The notes beneath the pieces are model-generated. The model was not told the DNA's origin. It saw only the letters and a list, made by a program, of their open reading frames with translations, and did no database searches. This document shows positions 35,480 to 46,789 of a DNA stretch of 64,000 nt, one piece after another. Positions within the stretch are counted from its first letter, which is position 1; every line of letters starts with the position of its first letter. The position numbers and the translations under genes were made by a program. Source of the stretch: Desarmillaria ectypa (Eukaryota; Basidiomycota; Agaricomycetes; Agaricales; Physalacriaceae); the NCBI GenBank assembly GCA_030407005.1, contig JAUDYN010000005.1, forward strand, positions 1,922,001 to 1,986,000, written 5' to 3'.

Positions 35480-37941
35480 AGTGATCCGAGTGCAAGGAGA
35501 AAATCCGGATTCGGCAATCCACTTTCTGAAAAGGCAACTATTCGTCCGTACCGAACAACAGTGTCGCGCGCACTGAATCACTCATTCTTATCTAGACATT
35601 CTCCGAGTCGGTCTCCGATACAACCACTGCCTCCATTCTCGAGGGTACTACGCAGCGTGGTACAGAACTTTATCCTGTTTGTGCCCTAGTTCTGCGACTC
35701 GTGTAGTTCTCCGGGTACTCTATACATTACTTTCTGGAAACAGAGGAGTTTGACTGGCGTAACTTAGGCGTGCATTTGACCCTGAATCCGGGAACTACAG
35801 ACTGAGCTGGTTCATAGTCTGTATTGTGTCTTCAGTATGAATTGCCGTGCAGTGCAACGCAGCGCAGCGTCGAACTTGGCAAGTCTCAGACTCGTCACTT
35901 GCTCTCTTCCTCCGCTCTTCCCGGCTATCTATAACAAGCCGTCATATACCTTTAAGACGCGGCGATCTCGATATTAACGCAATCCTTGACCAGCTCTTCG
36001 ATGGTTGCACCGTTGTCAAGTCACGAAAATCACAACGGATGACTGCGTATTATCTTCTTACACCTAGTTGACACTCGAGGGACCTAACTGTCTGATGCAA
36101 ATTTATATTGAATACGCCTGAATACACGGGTTTGTGGCATTACAGCCAGACATGGCATTTGGCAGAGTCTCTCAACCGCGACTAACCTAAGATGCCGTGA
36201 GTTATTCAGGGTGGGCCTTATTCGTGTCTGACAGCTAATGTTTTATCCGAAATTTTCACGTAGTTAGGATGCTCCCAGCGTCTCGAAGAAATTGAATGTG
36301 ATTTGTACCCGTCTTTTTAGCCCCTCACTAAATTGATTCGTCTCTTTGCGCCACTGCGGTGTCTATAGAGAGTCTGCGCCACTCCCGGTCTAGATCGAGT
36401 GACGATAGATAGTGAACTTAGCACTCGGTGATTTGCGATAACTTTTCCGTATGTGTGGCCTTTCACACAGGATCCCTTTAGTACCCGGTGGGAGGCCAAA
36501 TTGTCCCGTCGATCTGACGACACCTAACGTTCCCGGTACGCAACGGTCTGTTATTTGACACTCAGCTACACCTTCACGACATGATTGACTCAAGCCAGTT
36601 GGACCTGCGGTGAACACTTTACCTTATACGACATCGGAAAGATCCTACAGAACTGCACCCGTAGCGCATGTCCCAGGTTCCGGGGTGGTGGCGGCATGTG
36701 GATCGAAACTTCCACGCCAGCGTGCAGGAGCCCACGTACTGAATGCGCGTTCACGATCAGACCCAACGGATTGGAAGTCGAGAAGGATTGAGGTCAATTG
36801 TCGAACTATCTTTTCATAATTGTATTCGTATTCTCCTTGGTAAATTCATTTCCATCACCAATGGGTGACTCCAACATCACAAGCTACGTTCAAATGCTCG
36901 AGATGAGTCTCAAGGATCCTTTTCTAGCAAAGTTGTTTTGTATTGTACCTCGTCGGCTTCGGGCGCGATTTGTTTTAGATGTGAGAACGAAATGTCTGCT
37001 TGTAGTCAGAACCCACGGCGACCTAGGTCATCATCGCGACGCTCACGTATGGAAGAATCGTCAAAAGCCCAGCTTTTCCCTCTAAGCTCCATCGCGCGGG
37101 CGCCCACCAGTTGTATGGTTGCATCAGGCATCTGTATTCCAAGATCATTCTCGCCGAACAGAAAGTAATACGGTGAGAGAGCTCTCACACTGTTCCATGA
37201 GCCATTATTAAACAAAGTTTATAATACTACCGTAGTCTGAACCATGTAGATAATGAAACTTAATAATAATGAAGCATGCCAGAATCCTTGGTGCGCGATC
37301 GTTGGACACAAATAATAGTCTTTGAATGCAAGCATAGTAGTTTGAAACCTCGCTTCAGTGCATACACATGATCCATTGAATATGTCAGGCAAATCCCGTA
37401 GGTATTTCTGTAATTGATGGAGCGATCCGCCACAGAACAACAGTAGAAAACGATCCATAGGACTATCGAAGGCGACAAATAAGGTCTGTCTTCCGCGATG
37501 GTATTGCCATCATATGTTGTAGCACAGTTCACATTGTGCAATTAAGCCGCAACTCAATAACGAGACCTCGCGACGGCACAGTAGTAGGACCGACGATAAG
37601 TATATCGCGATTTCCTGGGGTGAGGGATGTTCCTGGAGCTAGAAAGACAGATACCGCGCTTGCCAAAGTGGCCATAAACCGGTACCCAATGATGCTGAAG
37701 GCCGACAACAGAAATCAAGCTCGTGGCGGCGGATAATAAAAAATGCTGTGGTCACCATTTAGATGAATCGCAGGATAGAGCAAAGGTCACTACCAGCCTG
37801 GTTTGTCGAGGGTAATCAAGCGTGTTGGTGGCCTGTTCAAGTCCACAACTTGTCGAACTATTAATTTCCAAGTCTATCTCGGGTGTTGCCGGCGCGGTCT
37901 GAATCGTTCCCACGATCCTTGTCCTCTACTATTCACTCGAC
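35480..37941. other. Gene-poor, probably decayed stretch of 2.5 kb
   Basis: No frame longer than about 95 codons and none with motifs that I recognise. A minus-strand piece at about 37720-37540 reads YRFMATLASAVSVFLAPG and on to VIELRLNCTM, and a plus-strand piece at 36861 starts MGDSNITSYVQMLEMSLKDP; either could be a relic. No repeat, terminal inverted repeat or long terminal repeat was seen by eye. Confidence 0.35.
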
Positions 37942-38262
37942 ATGGCGTCCATGATTCCTGTATTTCTCGTGCTGGTCGTCGCCGCTGCCCTTATAACAGC
38001 TTCAGCGCTCTTTGTTCCCAAAGGACCAAATCAAATGTATTTGTTGCGAGCTCTGTAATGTTGATGAACACTAACACGAGGGCAGTGTCGTACGGACAGG
38101 TCTGATGCTTGCACTTGCGGCCTGCTATCTCATGTGGATGGTGACCTACATGGCTCAACTGCATCCCTTGATTGGTGAGTGTGTTCCAACTCCTTGAGAC
38201 CAGCACATTAACGATATTGCCGTACGTCAGCCCCTGTGGTGTCAGCAAGGTCGGAGGAGTAG
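37942..38262 (+). CDS. VMA9: V-ATPase subunit e (Vma9-like)
   Basis: Three exons for a protein of about 71 aa, too small for standard gene finders. Start ATG at 37942: MASMIPVFLVLVVAAALITA forms TM1, then SALFVPKGPNQ. After a GT-AG intron: VVRTGLMLALAACYLMWM as TM2, then TYMAQLHPLIAP. The two TMs, the LFVPKGPNQ linker and the QLHPLIAP end are diagnostic for the small e subunit of the vacuolar H+-ATPase Vo sector. The last exon (acceptor ending about 38230) gives VVSARSEE; a second AG would give ARSEE, so the tail is uncertain. Convergent with HEN1. Confidence 0.85.
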
Positions 38263-38419
38263 CCCTTTCTTCTGGTGGACTTCTATTACTTTCCAGTATA
38301 TACCAGGTACGTCTTCTTACATCTCTATTGTCCATTAGGCCCATATATTTGCAGTTTGTATCATTTAATTATTACACGGACTTCTGAAAGGCCAGACGTG
38401 ATACATGAAAACAAAAATA

Positions 38420-40107
38420 TCAAAATGTATGAGTACTGTCACTTTCATCTCCGTCCCAACCAGTCGTAGAGCCGCTAGAGCTATGCTGTGGTGGTAGTGC
38501 CCCCCAGTCCGTGTTACCCCAACTGGATTCTGTCGCCCAGTGATGAACTTGAGAACCCCATTTCTGATGGTCGTCATCCTCATCTTGGGTGTCGTCTTCC
38601 GAGTTGTTCCAAGAAACATCTCCCTCAGCTCCTGTACTCTCTCCCCATTCCCTATCACTACTGCTGTCGCTATATGCCTCCTCGTCCGGTAACCAATCTG
38701 GCGGCACAGATTCGAAGCTCGTATCCTCTACCTCTTCCATCGTGGGCCACAGCATCGTGGGCCGTTTTGAACCGTCAATGAGTTCAATATGCCATGAATC
38801 TCTGTCAAATTTCGATGGCTCTGCATCGTCAGTGCCCTCCCTCTTGAGAACCAGCCCCTCGCATTCCTGAATAGCTTTGACCAGGACTTCTGTGAACCCA
38901 CCACAAGCAACCCCAATGTCCCTGTCATACCAGAGAGTCTCGAACCGCATAAAGCCTTCGCGTCCTTCTTCCATTTTTGCTTTAACCATCTTTCCAATCT
39001 CTGCAACGGAAATGGGTTGTCGCGATTGTGGATGAGCAACGTGACTGTGTTCGGCAAGTAGCTGGTGCGTTTGCCCTTGTGTACTTTCCACCATCTTCCT
39101 GGCTTCGTCTACCAAGCGACTTCTTTCGGCATCTGCCAATGCAAGCCGCCTAAATTCTGTCACCAAGGTAGCGCCTCCAAGGTCCTCATCTCGTCCCCAT
39201 TCATCTTTTTCCGTAGCGCGACCTACATCGCTGATATGTGCCTCGAAGCCCCAGCGTTCGGCTGCTTCCTTGCACCACTCGTGAAATTCCTGTACCGTCC
39301 ACTCGAACTTGTGGTCGTCGTGCCGGAAGATTCGATTTGTACGTCCCGTGGGATCAGGATATCCTTTACGAACCGAGGGCGGGGCATTGGGGGAGGTGAA
39401 ACGAGCGTTGAAGGTGTACGATGGTGTTGTAACGAGAAGGATTTTTGGATGATACACACCAAGGAGAACAGGCGCGAAGAATGGGAAGATATGCGATGGG
39501 AGATGTTCAATGCTGGCTCGAAATTTAAAAAAAGGGATACACCACAAGATATGATACTCACACTTCTGAGCTCACAATACACTCTGCTCCTACAAAGGCT
39601 TCATTGATAACTTCCAAGCCTCCCTTCCAGATAGTCGCCACCAGAGACTCCCAGCGGGTCGAACTGAGGTATCTATCGTCGGTTTGTGGTGGCGGCGCAG
39701 TAGCTTGAATAGCAAAATCGAGATCCCTCTGCGAGATATCGACCCCGGCTATGCGTGTAGGATGGAGGTTTGGTATTGGGTCATGCGGCGAGTTGAAGTT
39801 GGGCGTCGCGGTATCGGTCGCATCCGACGGAGGCAATATTTCTGGCGGTGGTGGGCCAAGCCACGGAGCTGGCTGGCAGAGTGCTGATAGAAGCTGTCCC
39901 TCGCCGCAACCAACATCGATGACCTGTACAAGTTACAGTAAGGTGAAGACTGTAAAAACATTGACTGACATCGGTAACGCTGTCCCTCCTCATCACATCG
40001 AGAATCCATATCTTTCGCTGGAGATATAGCGGCGGGTTGAAGGTTACCCTGAGCTCGTGGTCGCGGTCTTCCTCCAGGATTGTGGCGCAGTCATGGTCAG
40101 CCATCAT
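38420..40107 (-). CDS. HEN1: HEN1 small-RNA 2'-O-methyltransferase
   Basis: Three exons. Start ATG at 40107 (MMADHDCATI; 40104 also possible). The Rossmann core opens with VTFNPPLYLQRKIW and VIDVGCGEGQLLSAL (SAM-binding motif I). HPTRIAGVDISQRDLDFAI follows. The HEN1 hallmark Glu-Val-Ile-Glu-His-Leu metal motif comes as SSEV|IEHLPSHIFPFF, split by an intron, followed by HPKILLVTTPSYTFN. The C-terminal third is acidic (Asp/Glu/Ser/Trp-rich) and probably disordered. HEN1 methylates the 3'-terminal 2'-OH of small RNAs and protects them from tailing and decay, so an RNA-silencing pathway is implied elsewhere in the genome. The 49 residues before VIDVG match the family lead-in. Confidence 0.88.
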
Positions 40108-40276
40108 CGTCAGTTGAAAGACTTGGTGATGGCAACGACAACGAAAAGAAGTCGAAACGGTAATATTGTAATTTGTATAGCTGGCCTTTGTACTATAAGC
40201 CTCGAGGCGACTTCATGGTTTCCGCACTTAGAGTGATCGAGAATATGCAGCAGAAATAGTTCCGTAATTATAATAA

Positions 40277-41781
40277 TTATACTAATCCACTCCCGCCCAT
40301 TTTGATGGTATCCATCAAAACCCTGATTATCTCACTCCAAGCCGTCCTTAGAACACCAGCTTCTCTCTCGTTCACAACTTGAAGTCTCTTTCTAACCATA
40401 TCAGCAGTATTAACTGCGCCACCCGCAGCTAATCGCCGCCGCCGCCTAATTCGTAACACCATTGATATTAGTGGGAATACCACTGCGAGGATCAAAAACG
40501 TCGTCAGCTTGGTCGAGTTTAGAATGGGAGCCACGTAGGCTTTTATCAACGCAATTGTCGTTGGGCTCCGGATTTCAGTTGACGGTACAGTAGGGTGCGT
40601 GATGACACCTGTAGCGGGAGACAGTGTACGTCTGATTAGGGTGTCGTGTTCTGTTTTCTGCTTGCGGTCGGAGAGTGAGGATGAGGGTCTTTCGGAGCGT
40701 GCAAGCCTTGCGGTACCATCTGAAGATACAGAGGTCGTAGATTGAGAAGCTGATGAAAGAGCTGCGATAGAAGTCATTGATTGGGCGACACGAGGACCTT
40801 TCGGAGTCGAAGGAACCACTGTATGTGTGGATGTCGTTGAAAGAGAGGACGAGGAAGACGAGGACGATGGAACCGGCGAGAAGCTACGGTCGGACGAAGG
40901 AGAGGACAATATACTCGAAGAAGATGAAGCTGGGGGACTAGGGAGTGAGGGTGGGGGCTGCCGCACCACTTGGGCCTGCATACAAACTCGGGATAACGAG
41001 GATCGGAGATACTAATGATACAGTGAGACAAGTGTTCAACCGGAAATATATGGCAACGTACCTCCCGCGACCTAGGCGACAACTCACTTTCATAGTCCAA
41101 AAACTCTTTGGCATAGTCACATTGCTCCAGGGCCGGCAAAATCTGCAAGCAGTATATTGCAAGGATCTTCTTGTATGCATCGTGATGGGTATGGTTCGAT
41201 GACAAGCAACCATGTCGATGAGCGAGCCATTCCTCAATGATGACCCGGCCGACATCGGGGCAGTTGACCTTAAGACTGGCATAGACGAGGGTATTGATCA
41301 CTGACGGGGGTATATAAACCACGTTTGCTATCGCAACGCTCTTTGACGACCCATCAGCCGGGGTAAATAGGGTAAGCGACCGCTGGTACATCCTCGTCAT
41401 CAACGCATGCGGCGACTGCAGCATCACCTCCTTCAGATACTCCGGGACACCCTCAGCTGCAGATGACGATGCATAGACATGGGCCTCAAGTGTTATGCGA
41501 AATATGTCCCAGGTTTTCCGATGATCGTCGAGCGCGTCGGGGAGCGATAGAGGAGAAGGGAGGAGGGTGAAGGCGGAATCGACGAGAGACTGACTGAGGT
41601 AATGGTCATGGTTGACAAATGCACGACCTGCACGGTCAATCAAGGCGCTCAGGGTTGCAGAAGGCGACGAGGTAACTTTGTTGGGCTTGTGCACCGTAGG
41701 GTGAGGCGAAGGGCCAGTAATAGTTGTCGTGGTCGTCGCGGTTGGCATTAGAAAGGAACCCCGCATATTACCTCGGTTCAT
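40277..41781 (-). CDS. Basidiomycete conserved protein with C-terminal membrane anchor
   Basis: Two exons. Start ATG at 41781 (MNRGNMRG; 41769 and 41751 are in-frame alternatives). The N-terminal 240 residues are helical (LIDRAGRAFVNHDHYLSQSL; YLKEVMLQSPHALMTRMYQR; IIEEWLAHRHGC). A long Ser/Pro low-complexity linker follows the splice (SRE|AQVVRQPPPS). A single TM (KLTTFLILAVVFPLISMVLR) then precedes a basic run and about 50 further residues. The layout resembles peroxin-26-type tail-anchored proteins, but I have no motif proof, so function stays open. Confidence 0.65.
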
Positions 41782-41842
41782 CAGGCGTAAAAGTGATCCA
41801 AAATTATAGTATCCTATTTAGGTTTATCTCAGAAATGAGTGA

Positions 41843-41914
41843 GCTGTGATGGTGTAGGGGTTAACATGGAGTCTTCCCATGGCTTCGCGCGGGGTTCGAG
41901 TCCCCGTCACAGCA
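41843..41914 (+). tRNA. tRNA-Gly (anticodon CCC)
   Basis: Folds fully by eye: a 7-bp acceptor stem (GCTGTGA with TCACAGC), a 3-bp D stem with loop AGGGGTTAA, an anticodon stem GAGTC/GGCTT with loop TTCCCAT giving anticodon CCC, and a T arm CGGGG-TTCGAGT-CCCCG. The discriminator base is A and there is no intron. The B box GGTTCGAGTCC is perfect. Confidence 0.93.
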
Positions 41915-41930
41915 ATCATTGGTGGTAGTA

Positions 41931-41936
41931 TTTTTT
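41931..41936 (+). terminator. Pol III terminator (T6) of tRNA-Gly
   Basis: A run of six T starts 17 bases after the tRNA 3' end, as expected for RNA polymerase III. Confidence 0.8.
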
Positions 41937-42228
41937 GACTCTTCCTAGAGGGACTATTACTGAAGTCCGCAATCTAATTATCAATACTCCGTCTCTCCCA
42001 GCAATCTAATCGGTCATGATTGTCATAGTCTCATAAATCAAGGGTTGGGCTTTATGTTTATTTAATCTCTACATCCTCAGGCCTCACTGCTTGCCACGCA
42101 TTTTAATCAGCGTGTGCTCCTTGATGAGTCGTTATCTGAGTCGTGGCCCCGGCCCGCGATATAAGACCGAATAATATTTTGTGCCTTGATAGGTACTGCC
42201 AACTTGAAGTGTTGACTGGCTCATAACT

Positions 42229-42880
42229 ATGGCGTCGACATCAACAGCTCCCCCGGCAAAACCCAATATCTTTTCGAAACACACCATCGTCCTTGATCAT
42301 CCGGTTTCCAAAGTCTTCCCTATCCTCGGAACAGCCAAAAACCAAGAGAAAATTACACGCGCATGTTCATCTTCCTTACCCATAACTGCCTTCAAATTAT
42401 TGAACAAAGATGTCGTTGCCGTCCCCCGCAATACCCCACTCTCCGAAATACGTGACGCCCGCGACCTACCTGCAGCACAGGAATTCGAGTCCGAGTCCAA
42501 GGGTGCTCGTCAGCTGTTGCGTCAGTCTTTTGTGTTCACCGAGACGCAGCACCTGTTTTGCCGATCGTTGTCTTGGAATGTGAGGATTGAGGCGACGTTG
42601 GTGTGGGATGAGGAGGCGATGACAACGTTATATGAGAGTAGGGTAACTGGAAGAGACGATACTCGCATCTGGAAATTGAGAGAGATGGAAGAAATTGAGG
42701 GCGGTACGAAGACCAGGGCGACGGAGACTCTGGAGGGAGTTTGTCCTGGGTGGAGCAGGAAGATGGTACAAAAGAAAACGCGGCGAGCACATGTGTACGC
42801 TATATCACCTCTTTCCTTGTTCGACTGCTGAACATATCGACAGGAATCAAATGGAATTATTTCATACTTTCTTCGATTAA
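42229..42880 (+). CDS. START/SRPBCC-like basidiomycete protein
   Basis: Two exons: 42229-42794 and 42844-42880. Start ATG at 42229 (MASTSTAPPAKPNIFSKHTI). The intron uses the second of two overlapping donors (CATGT|GTACGC), which gives the family ending VNQMELFHTFFD; the first donor does not. The single domain has the helix-grip pattern of START-like proteins (HTIVLDHPVSKVFPILG; ETQHLFCRSLSWNVRIEATL; TTLYESRVTGRDDTRIWK; TETLEGVCPGWSRKM). It may bind a lipid or other hydrophobic ligand; the ligand is unknown. Confidence 0.7.
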
Positions 42881-42973
42881 TGTATCCATTTATTTAACGG
42901 GAGTCCCTCAGATGCGTAGCCTGGCTGGCTCAGATTCTATACTCCTCTAGATCTAGTGTTTGGTCCACTACCA

Positions 42974-44800
42974 TCATCGTCGAACCAGTGTAATGCCTGG
43001 TCTACGTCTGTGAAACTCTTTCAGGCGCGCTACATCTATCGCGTGATGCTCCTCGTCTCGTAACAGGATAATGACCAGCCTCATCCTCTTCGCCGTGTCC
43101 TCCTCTTGAGGCAACCAGCGGGACTGCACCATATCCGCCAGCAATCCATCCGTTGATGACACGCATCTCCACAACTTGAGATAATCAAGCTGAGGACACA
43201 GACAAGCGGGGTCGTTGGGCGACGAGGATGCAGTGAGCGCCCGGACAACATCATCCGTTACGCAATTATCCTTTGCCCTTTCATTCGTGATGTTGAGCTG
43301 CTGCAGCGTAGGACTGGTGAACTTGAGCACATCAAGTAGCTCCTCCGAAGATATTTCCACATCCCTGATATCAAGCGTCCGAAGCGAGCACTGTGAACGC
43401 ACAAGAAACGTGTTCACCTCCGCTTGATCCCAGAAATGCGGTGCATTGGCTGGATTAATGAGGAAAAACTCATCCAGTCTGTTGATCTGGAGGGTGGTCA
43501 ATGAAGGAAAGACTAGTCGATATAGTAGTGTAGTCAGTGCCATGTCGACGGTGAGTTCAAAGGTGTGAAGGTGCGGCAGAACTATAGGGGTTGTGTCCAC
43601 TAGGTCGTTGGAGTCGTCAGGTATTCTGCCGACCAGTTGGACAAAGAAGGTACAGGACTCGATGGCACGGCATCCACTCAGGACGTCAAGAAATACGTCC
43701 TTTGACACAGGACGGACTAGATCTAAATGCGTCAGCTGTAATGTATTGACTGTTTGAAGATAGTCGGAAGGTGGACTGCGACTATGCCAAGTAAGATCGT
43801 GAAGACGAGAAGCTTGGAGGACCCGCTTCAAGTCGGGAGTATCGTCCTTGAACCAATACTCGCGCCGCAGATCCAGCCTCTCTAATGAATCTAGTAACGC
43901 ATCTTGGGGCAACTGCTCAAGACCGGACGGCCAGCGCCAATCGTGATACTCCAGTTTCACACTTGCCCAACGATGATGAGCAGGGACGAAGGACTTGAGA
44001 ACGGAGGCAGCGGTAACAGGGTCCTCAATCTCCCTGTCCTCCTCCTGCTCCAGCTCTGTGATGGCAAAAGACAGAGGCTGGTTCATCGACCGCCGCAGCC
44101 AGAGCTCAATAAGAGGCAAGGGCGGTCGGCACCGCTGAACGGTGACATCGACAGCGATAGAACTCCAGAGTTGGGGGATCGAAAGTGCGAGTCGCCGCCA
44201 GCTGCTGCAGACCTGGACCAGGAGCAGCGGTGCGCTCTTCAATTTTGGGACGACATAAGAATTTGGAAGACAGAGTTTGAATATTTCTGAGAGAACCTCC
44301 ATTGGAACTCGGCGAATAGGCGACAGAACGTCGCGTTGTGTGTCCAGCGAGGCCTGAATACCGTTTTCCTCCTTCTCCAGCCTCTTCGCCGTCTGCTTGC
44401 ACAGCTCGATCTCGAAATCGAGGTGCTCAAGAAGATCGGGGTCAGATTCTGCAACCATTCCCCGTTCGCGGCACATCCGATCCCAGTTCGCCCTCACCGC
44501 TTGGCTCTCCTTCTGCACTCGCCTCATCTCCATCTCCTTCTCCTCAATTCCTGCACGTAGAGCAGCCATATGTGGCCCGGATTTTCCCACTATAATTTCC
44601 TGCAATGCATCTCTGTCTCGCGTAATCTTCTCAAGCAAAGCCGTAGCTTCATTGATCTCAGCGTTGAGACTTGCAAGGACGTGTTCTTCGTTGTGGAGGA
44701 GTTGCCGAATCTCTTCAGCCTGTTCTGGAGTCATGAAGGGGTTATGGCCCAGTAAATTGAGTGCTGCTGGCAGATTTGGCGGGATATTCGGTATGTTCAT
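42974..44800 (-). CDS. F-box protein with N-terminal coiled coil
   Basis: Single-exon gene. The first true ATG is at 44800 (MNIPNIPPNLPAALN; 608 aa); the frame is open four codons further up without an ATG. A coiled coil (EEIRQLLHNEEHVLASLNAE through the LDFEIELCKQTAKRLEK region) precedes an F-box-like helix pair, SPIRRVPMEVLSEIFKLCLP and LLVQVCSSWRRLALSIPQLW. A leucine-rich C-terminal half follows (LERLDLRREY; LTHLDLVRP; LQQLNITNE). This is the standard layout of the very large mushroom F-box family, which recruits proteins to SCF ubiquitin ligases. The substrate is unknown. Confidence 0.85.
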   Translation of the reverse strand: MNIPNIPPNLPAALNLLGHNPFMTPEQAEEIRQLLHNEEHVLASLNAEINEATALLEKITRDRDALQEIIVGKSGPHMAALRAGIEEKEMEMRRVQKESQAVRANWDRMCRERGMVAESDPDLLEHLDFEIELCKQTAKRLEKEENGIQASLDTQRDVLSPIRRVPMEVLSEIFKLCLPNSYVVPKLKSAPLLLVQVCSSWRRLALSIPQLWSSIAVDVTVQRCRPPLPLIELWLRRSMNQPLSFAITELEQEEDREIEDPVTAASVLKSFVPAHHRWASVKLEYHDWRWPSGLEQLPQDALLDSLERLDLRREYWFKDDTPDLKRVLQASRLHDLTWHSRSPPSDYLQTVNTLQLTHLDLVRPVSKDVFLDVLSGCRAIESCTFFVQLVGRIPDDSNDLVDTTPIVLPHLHTFELTVDMALTTLLYRLVFPSLTTLQINRLDEFFLINPANAPHFWDQAEVNTFLVRSQCSLRTLDIRDVEISSEELLDVLKFTSPTLQQLNITNERAKDNCVTDDVVRALTASSSPNDPACLCPQLDYLKLWRCVSSTDGLLADMVQSRWLPQEEDTAKRMRLVIILLRDEEHHAIDVARLKEFHRRRPGITLVRR

Positions 44801-44846
44801 GATCGTGGTCAAAGATCAAGACATAAATTAACCACATTTTTCCGGC

Positions 44847-44856
44847 TCTATATAGA
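44847..44856 (-). promoter_or_regulatory. TATA-like element of the F-box gene
   Basis: CTATATAGAG on the minus strand lies about 50 bp before the ATG at 44800. Confidence 0.4.
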
Positions 44857-44974
44857 TAATGTACAGTGGGAAAAAACGACTGTTTGCATAGATAACTGGG
44901 GTACTTTTCCATCCCTCCACTTAATTGCCTCCCTTTTGCGTCTTTGCAGCACAGATGTTCGAGCGACACACATC

Positions 44975-46177
44975 TTAACCGGAGATCTCGTACGCCATCG
45001 TCATCGTCGAAACGTCAGCATTAGCCTCTGTCGGGGGAACTACTACTTCAGTAGACGTAGGGGCCGGAGGAGGAGGAGAGGGCAAAGCCGTCGCTCTCCA
45101 ACCGCCACGGAAGGATGCCAGTGCAGTGATGAGGCAAAGGATATCGACCCAAACCTAACTAACGGTTAACAGAAGGACCATCGCTCCTCAGAAATGCATA
45201 CCCCATTCTTGATGAAGCCTTTCTCGGTTGACCTATGTGAGGTATCAGTAACCGACCTTTTGTTAAAATAAATCAACAACAAAATACCAATGAAGAGCAA
45301 GCGGAAGATTTCCCAAGTTCAGCACTATCTCATTCCAATACGAGTCCCATCGATTCTGTATTTCCTTCTTTTCCGACTCGGTGATTCCGGTGCCTTTCGC
45401 CTTGCGCAATGTACGTTGTCGCGACAGCAACAACTTCCGGTCCTCTCTCAAGTGGGCGAACTGGAGAATGACATACGCAGCCCAAAAGCGGCAGGACCAC
45501 ATTCCCATACGTCCTGGCTTCAGGGTAATGATTTTTTGTGGGGCAAGAGGAGGAGAGATAGTGGACGGGATGATGTCTCGAGATGTGAGATAGCTAAGAT
45601 GCTCGAGAGGATAGTAGCCTAGCATGGACCATCCTTGTAAACGCTCAATGGTAAGCAAATTACGCGTCGGCTGGGAGTTCCGCTCCAGAGATATCAGCCA
45701 CTGGAATATGGGCAACAGACCTAGGCTTCAATCAGAGCAATGTACGACTGCCAGGATTGAAATCCACTGACCCCAGAATCTCCACAAAGTCCGTGAATCA
45801 TTGATGATTTTGGAAAGCTTGGCTATTCCGACAGCAGCCGAGCTGGTGGGATCCTTCCTGAGTCCAGCTCGATATTGCAGGCGCGCGCGTAGATTCAATA
45901 GAGGTACCAGTAGTTGTAAGGTATATTGTAGCACCTAGAAATATCTCAACAAAACGGACCACATTCATAGATGAGATAACGAACCATGAACAATTTACTG
46001 CCAATAAAGTAAGCCAATGCAATTGTAATCGATGAAGTAAATACGCAACTCGCTACCACTCCATGTTCCCAAATACCGCACCAAGTGGTCCAATGTTGCA
46101 GAGGGAGGAAGCGCGGAGAACGATCCGAGGATGAAATCGTTGATCCTTGAGAGCGTTAAGGGTTTGGAAAGCGACAT
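44975..46177 (-). CDS. PEX11: PEX11-family peroxisome proliferation protein
   Basis: Six exons. Start ATG at 46177 (MSLSKPLTLSRINDFILGSF). Family path: LDHLVRYLGTWSGSDKLFM|VLQYTLQLLVPLLNLRAR, AKLSKIINDSRTLWRFWGLL, WSMLGYYPLEHLSYLTS, SCRFWAAYVILQFAHL, then NLPLALHW|STEKGFIKNG and VWVDILCLITALASFRGGW before a Pro-rich tail. Matches the PEX11C/Pex11 group of peroxisomal membrane proteins that elongate and divide peroxisomes. The piece DKLFM sits in a 13-nt exon (45997-45985) between introns of 52 and 50 nt. All joins are GT-AG and in frame. Confidence 0.87.
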
Positions 46178-46789
46178 AATGCTTGCAGTTGGTGGGGAGA
46201 ACAGTAACGGTCCACACGGGTACCCGCATATTTCAGTCAGTCCCGACGGTTCCGGTCCGAAGTACTCGTGGGAATAGCTTACATAATTCAATTTGTGCCT
46301 ATAAAAACCTTCGCTTGTCGTAGTTCGTTTCTTAGAACAAACCTCTGGGGACACAAAAGTTCGGGCTCGGTTTAGCTCTTCCGCCTCCTTGTCCGCGTTC
46401 CCGTCCTCTAGATTGAACTAAGGTGTCGAAGATACCGGGGCATCTGTGCATTCTTATACCATCGCCTGAAAAATTTCTTCCGTGGAAGAGGCATCGCTTC
46501 GGCTGGTGCTCATGATGCCACGTAGGAATTTTTAGAGGGTCTTTGATTGCATGGCGGTCCTACATCCTTTTTATTACTTTCCTGTAGTTCGATTATAGTT
46601 CCTCTGCGCAAACGAAGGATAATGTTACAACGCAAACGGTATATATGTATGTACAGATTCAAAAAATAGCAGATCCAAACATGCATTGACAGTGAGTATA
46701 CTAGATGTCGCTAGGGGCGATGAAGGCAGAAGAGAAAGCGATACGAGTCTAAATACTAGATATATAGTACAACTGGCACTTGCCATCTT
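46178..46789. other. Intergenic between two minus-strand genes, no gene seen
   Basis: Holds the promoter and 5' leader of the PEX11-like gene and the terminator of the next minus-strand gene. No coded frame recognised; frames upstream of the 46177 ATG stay open but show no conservation. Confidence 0.45.

Noticed and set aside
40800..40950. Long open frame on the plus strand opposite the membrane-anchored protein (Asp/Glu-rich)
   Set aside because: It is the complement of the Ser-rich linker on the minus strand, with no conserved content.
44336..44831. Overlapping plus-strand frames inside the F-box gene
   Set aside because: They are shadows of the 608-aa minus-strand frame.
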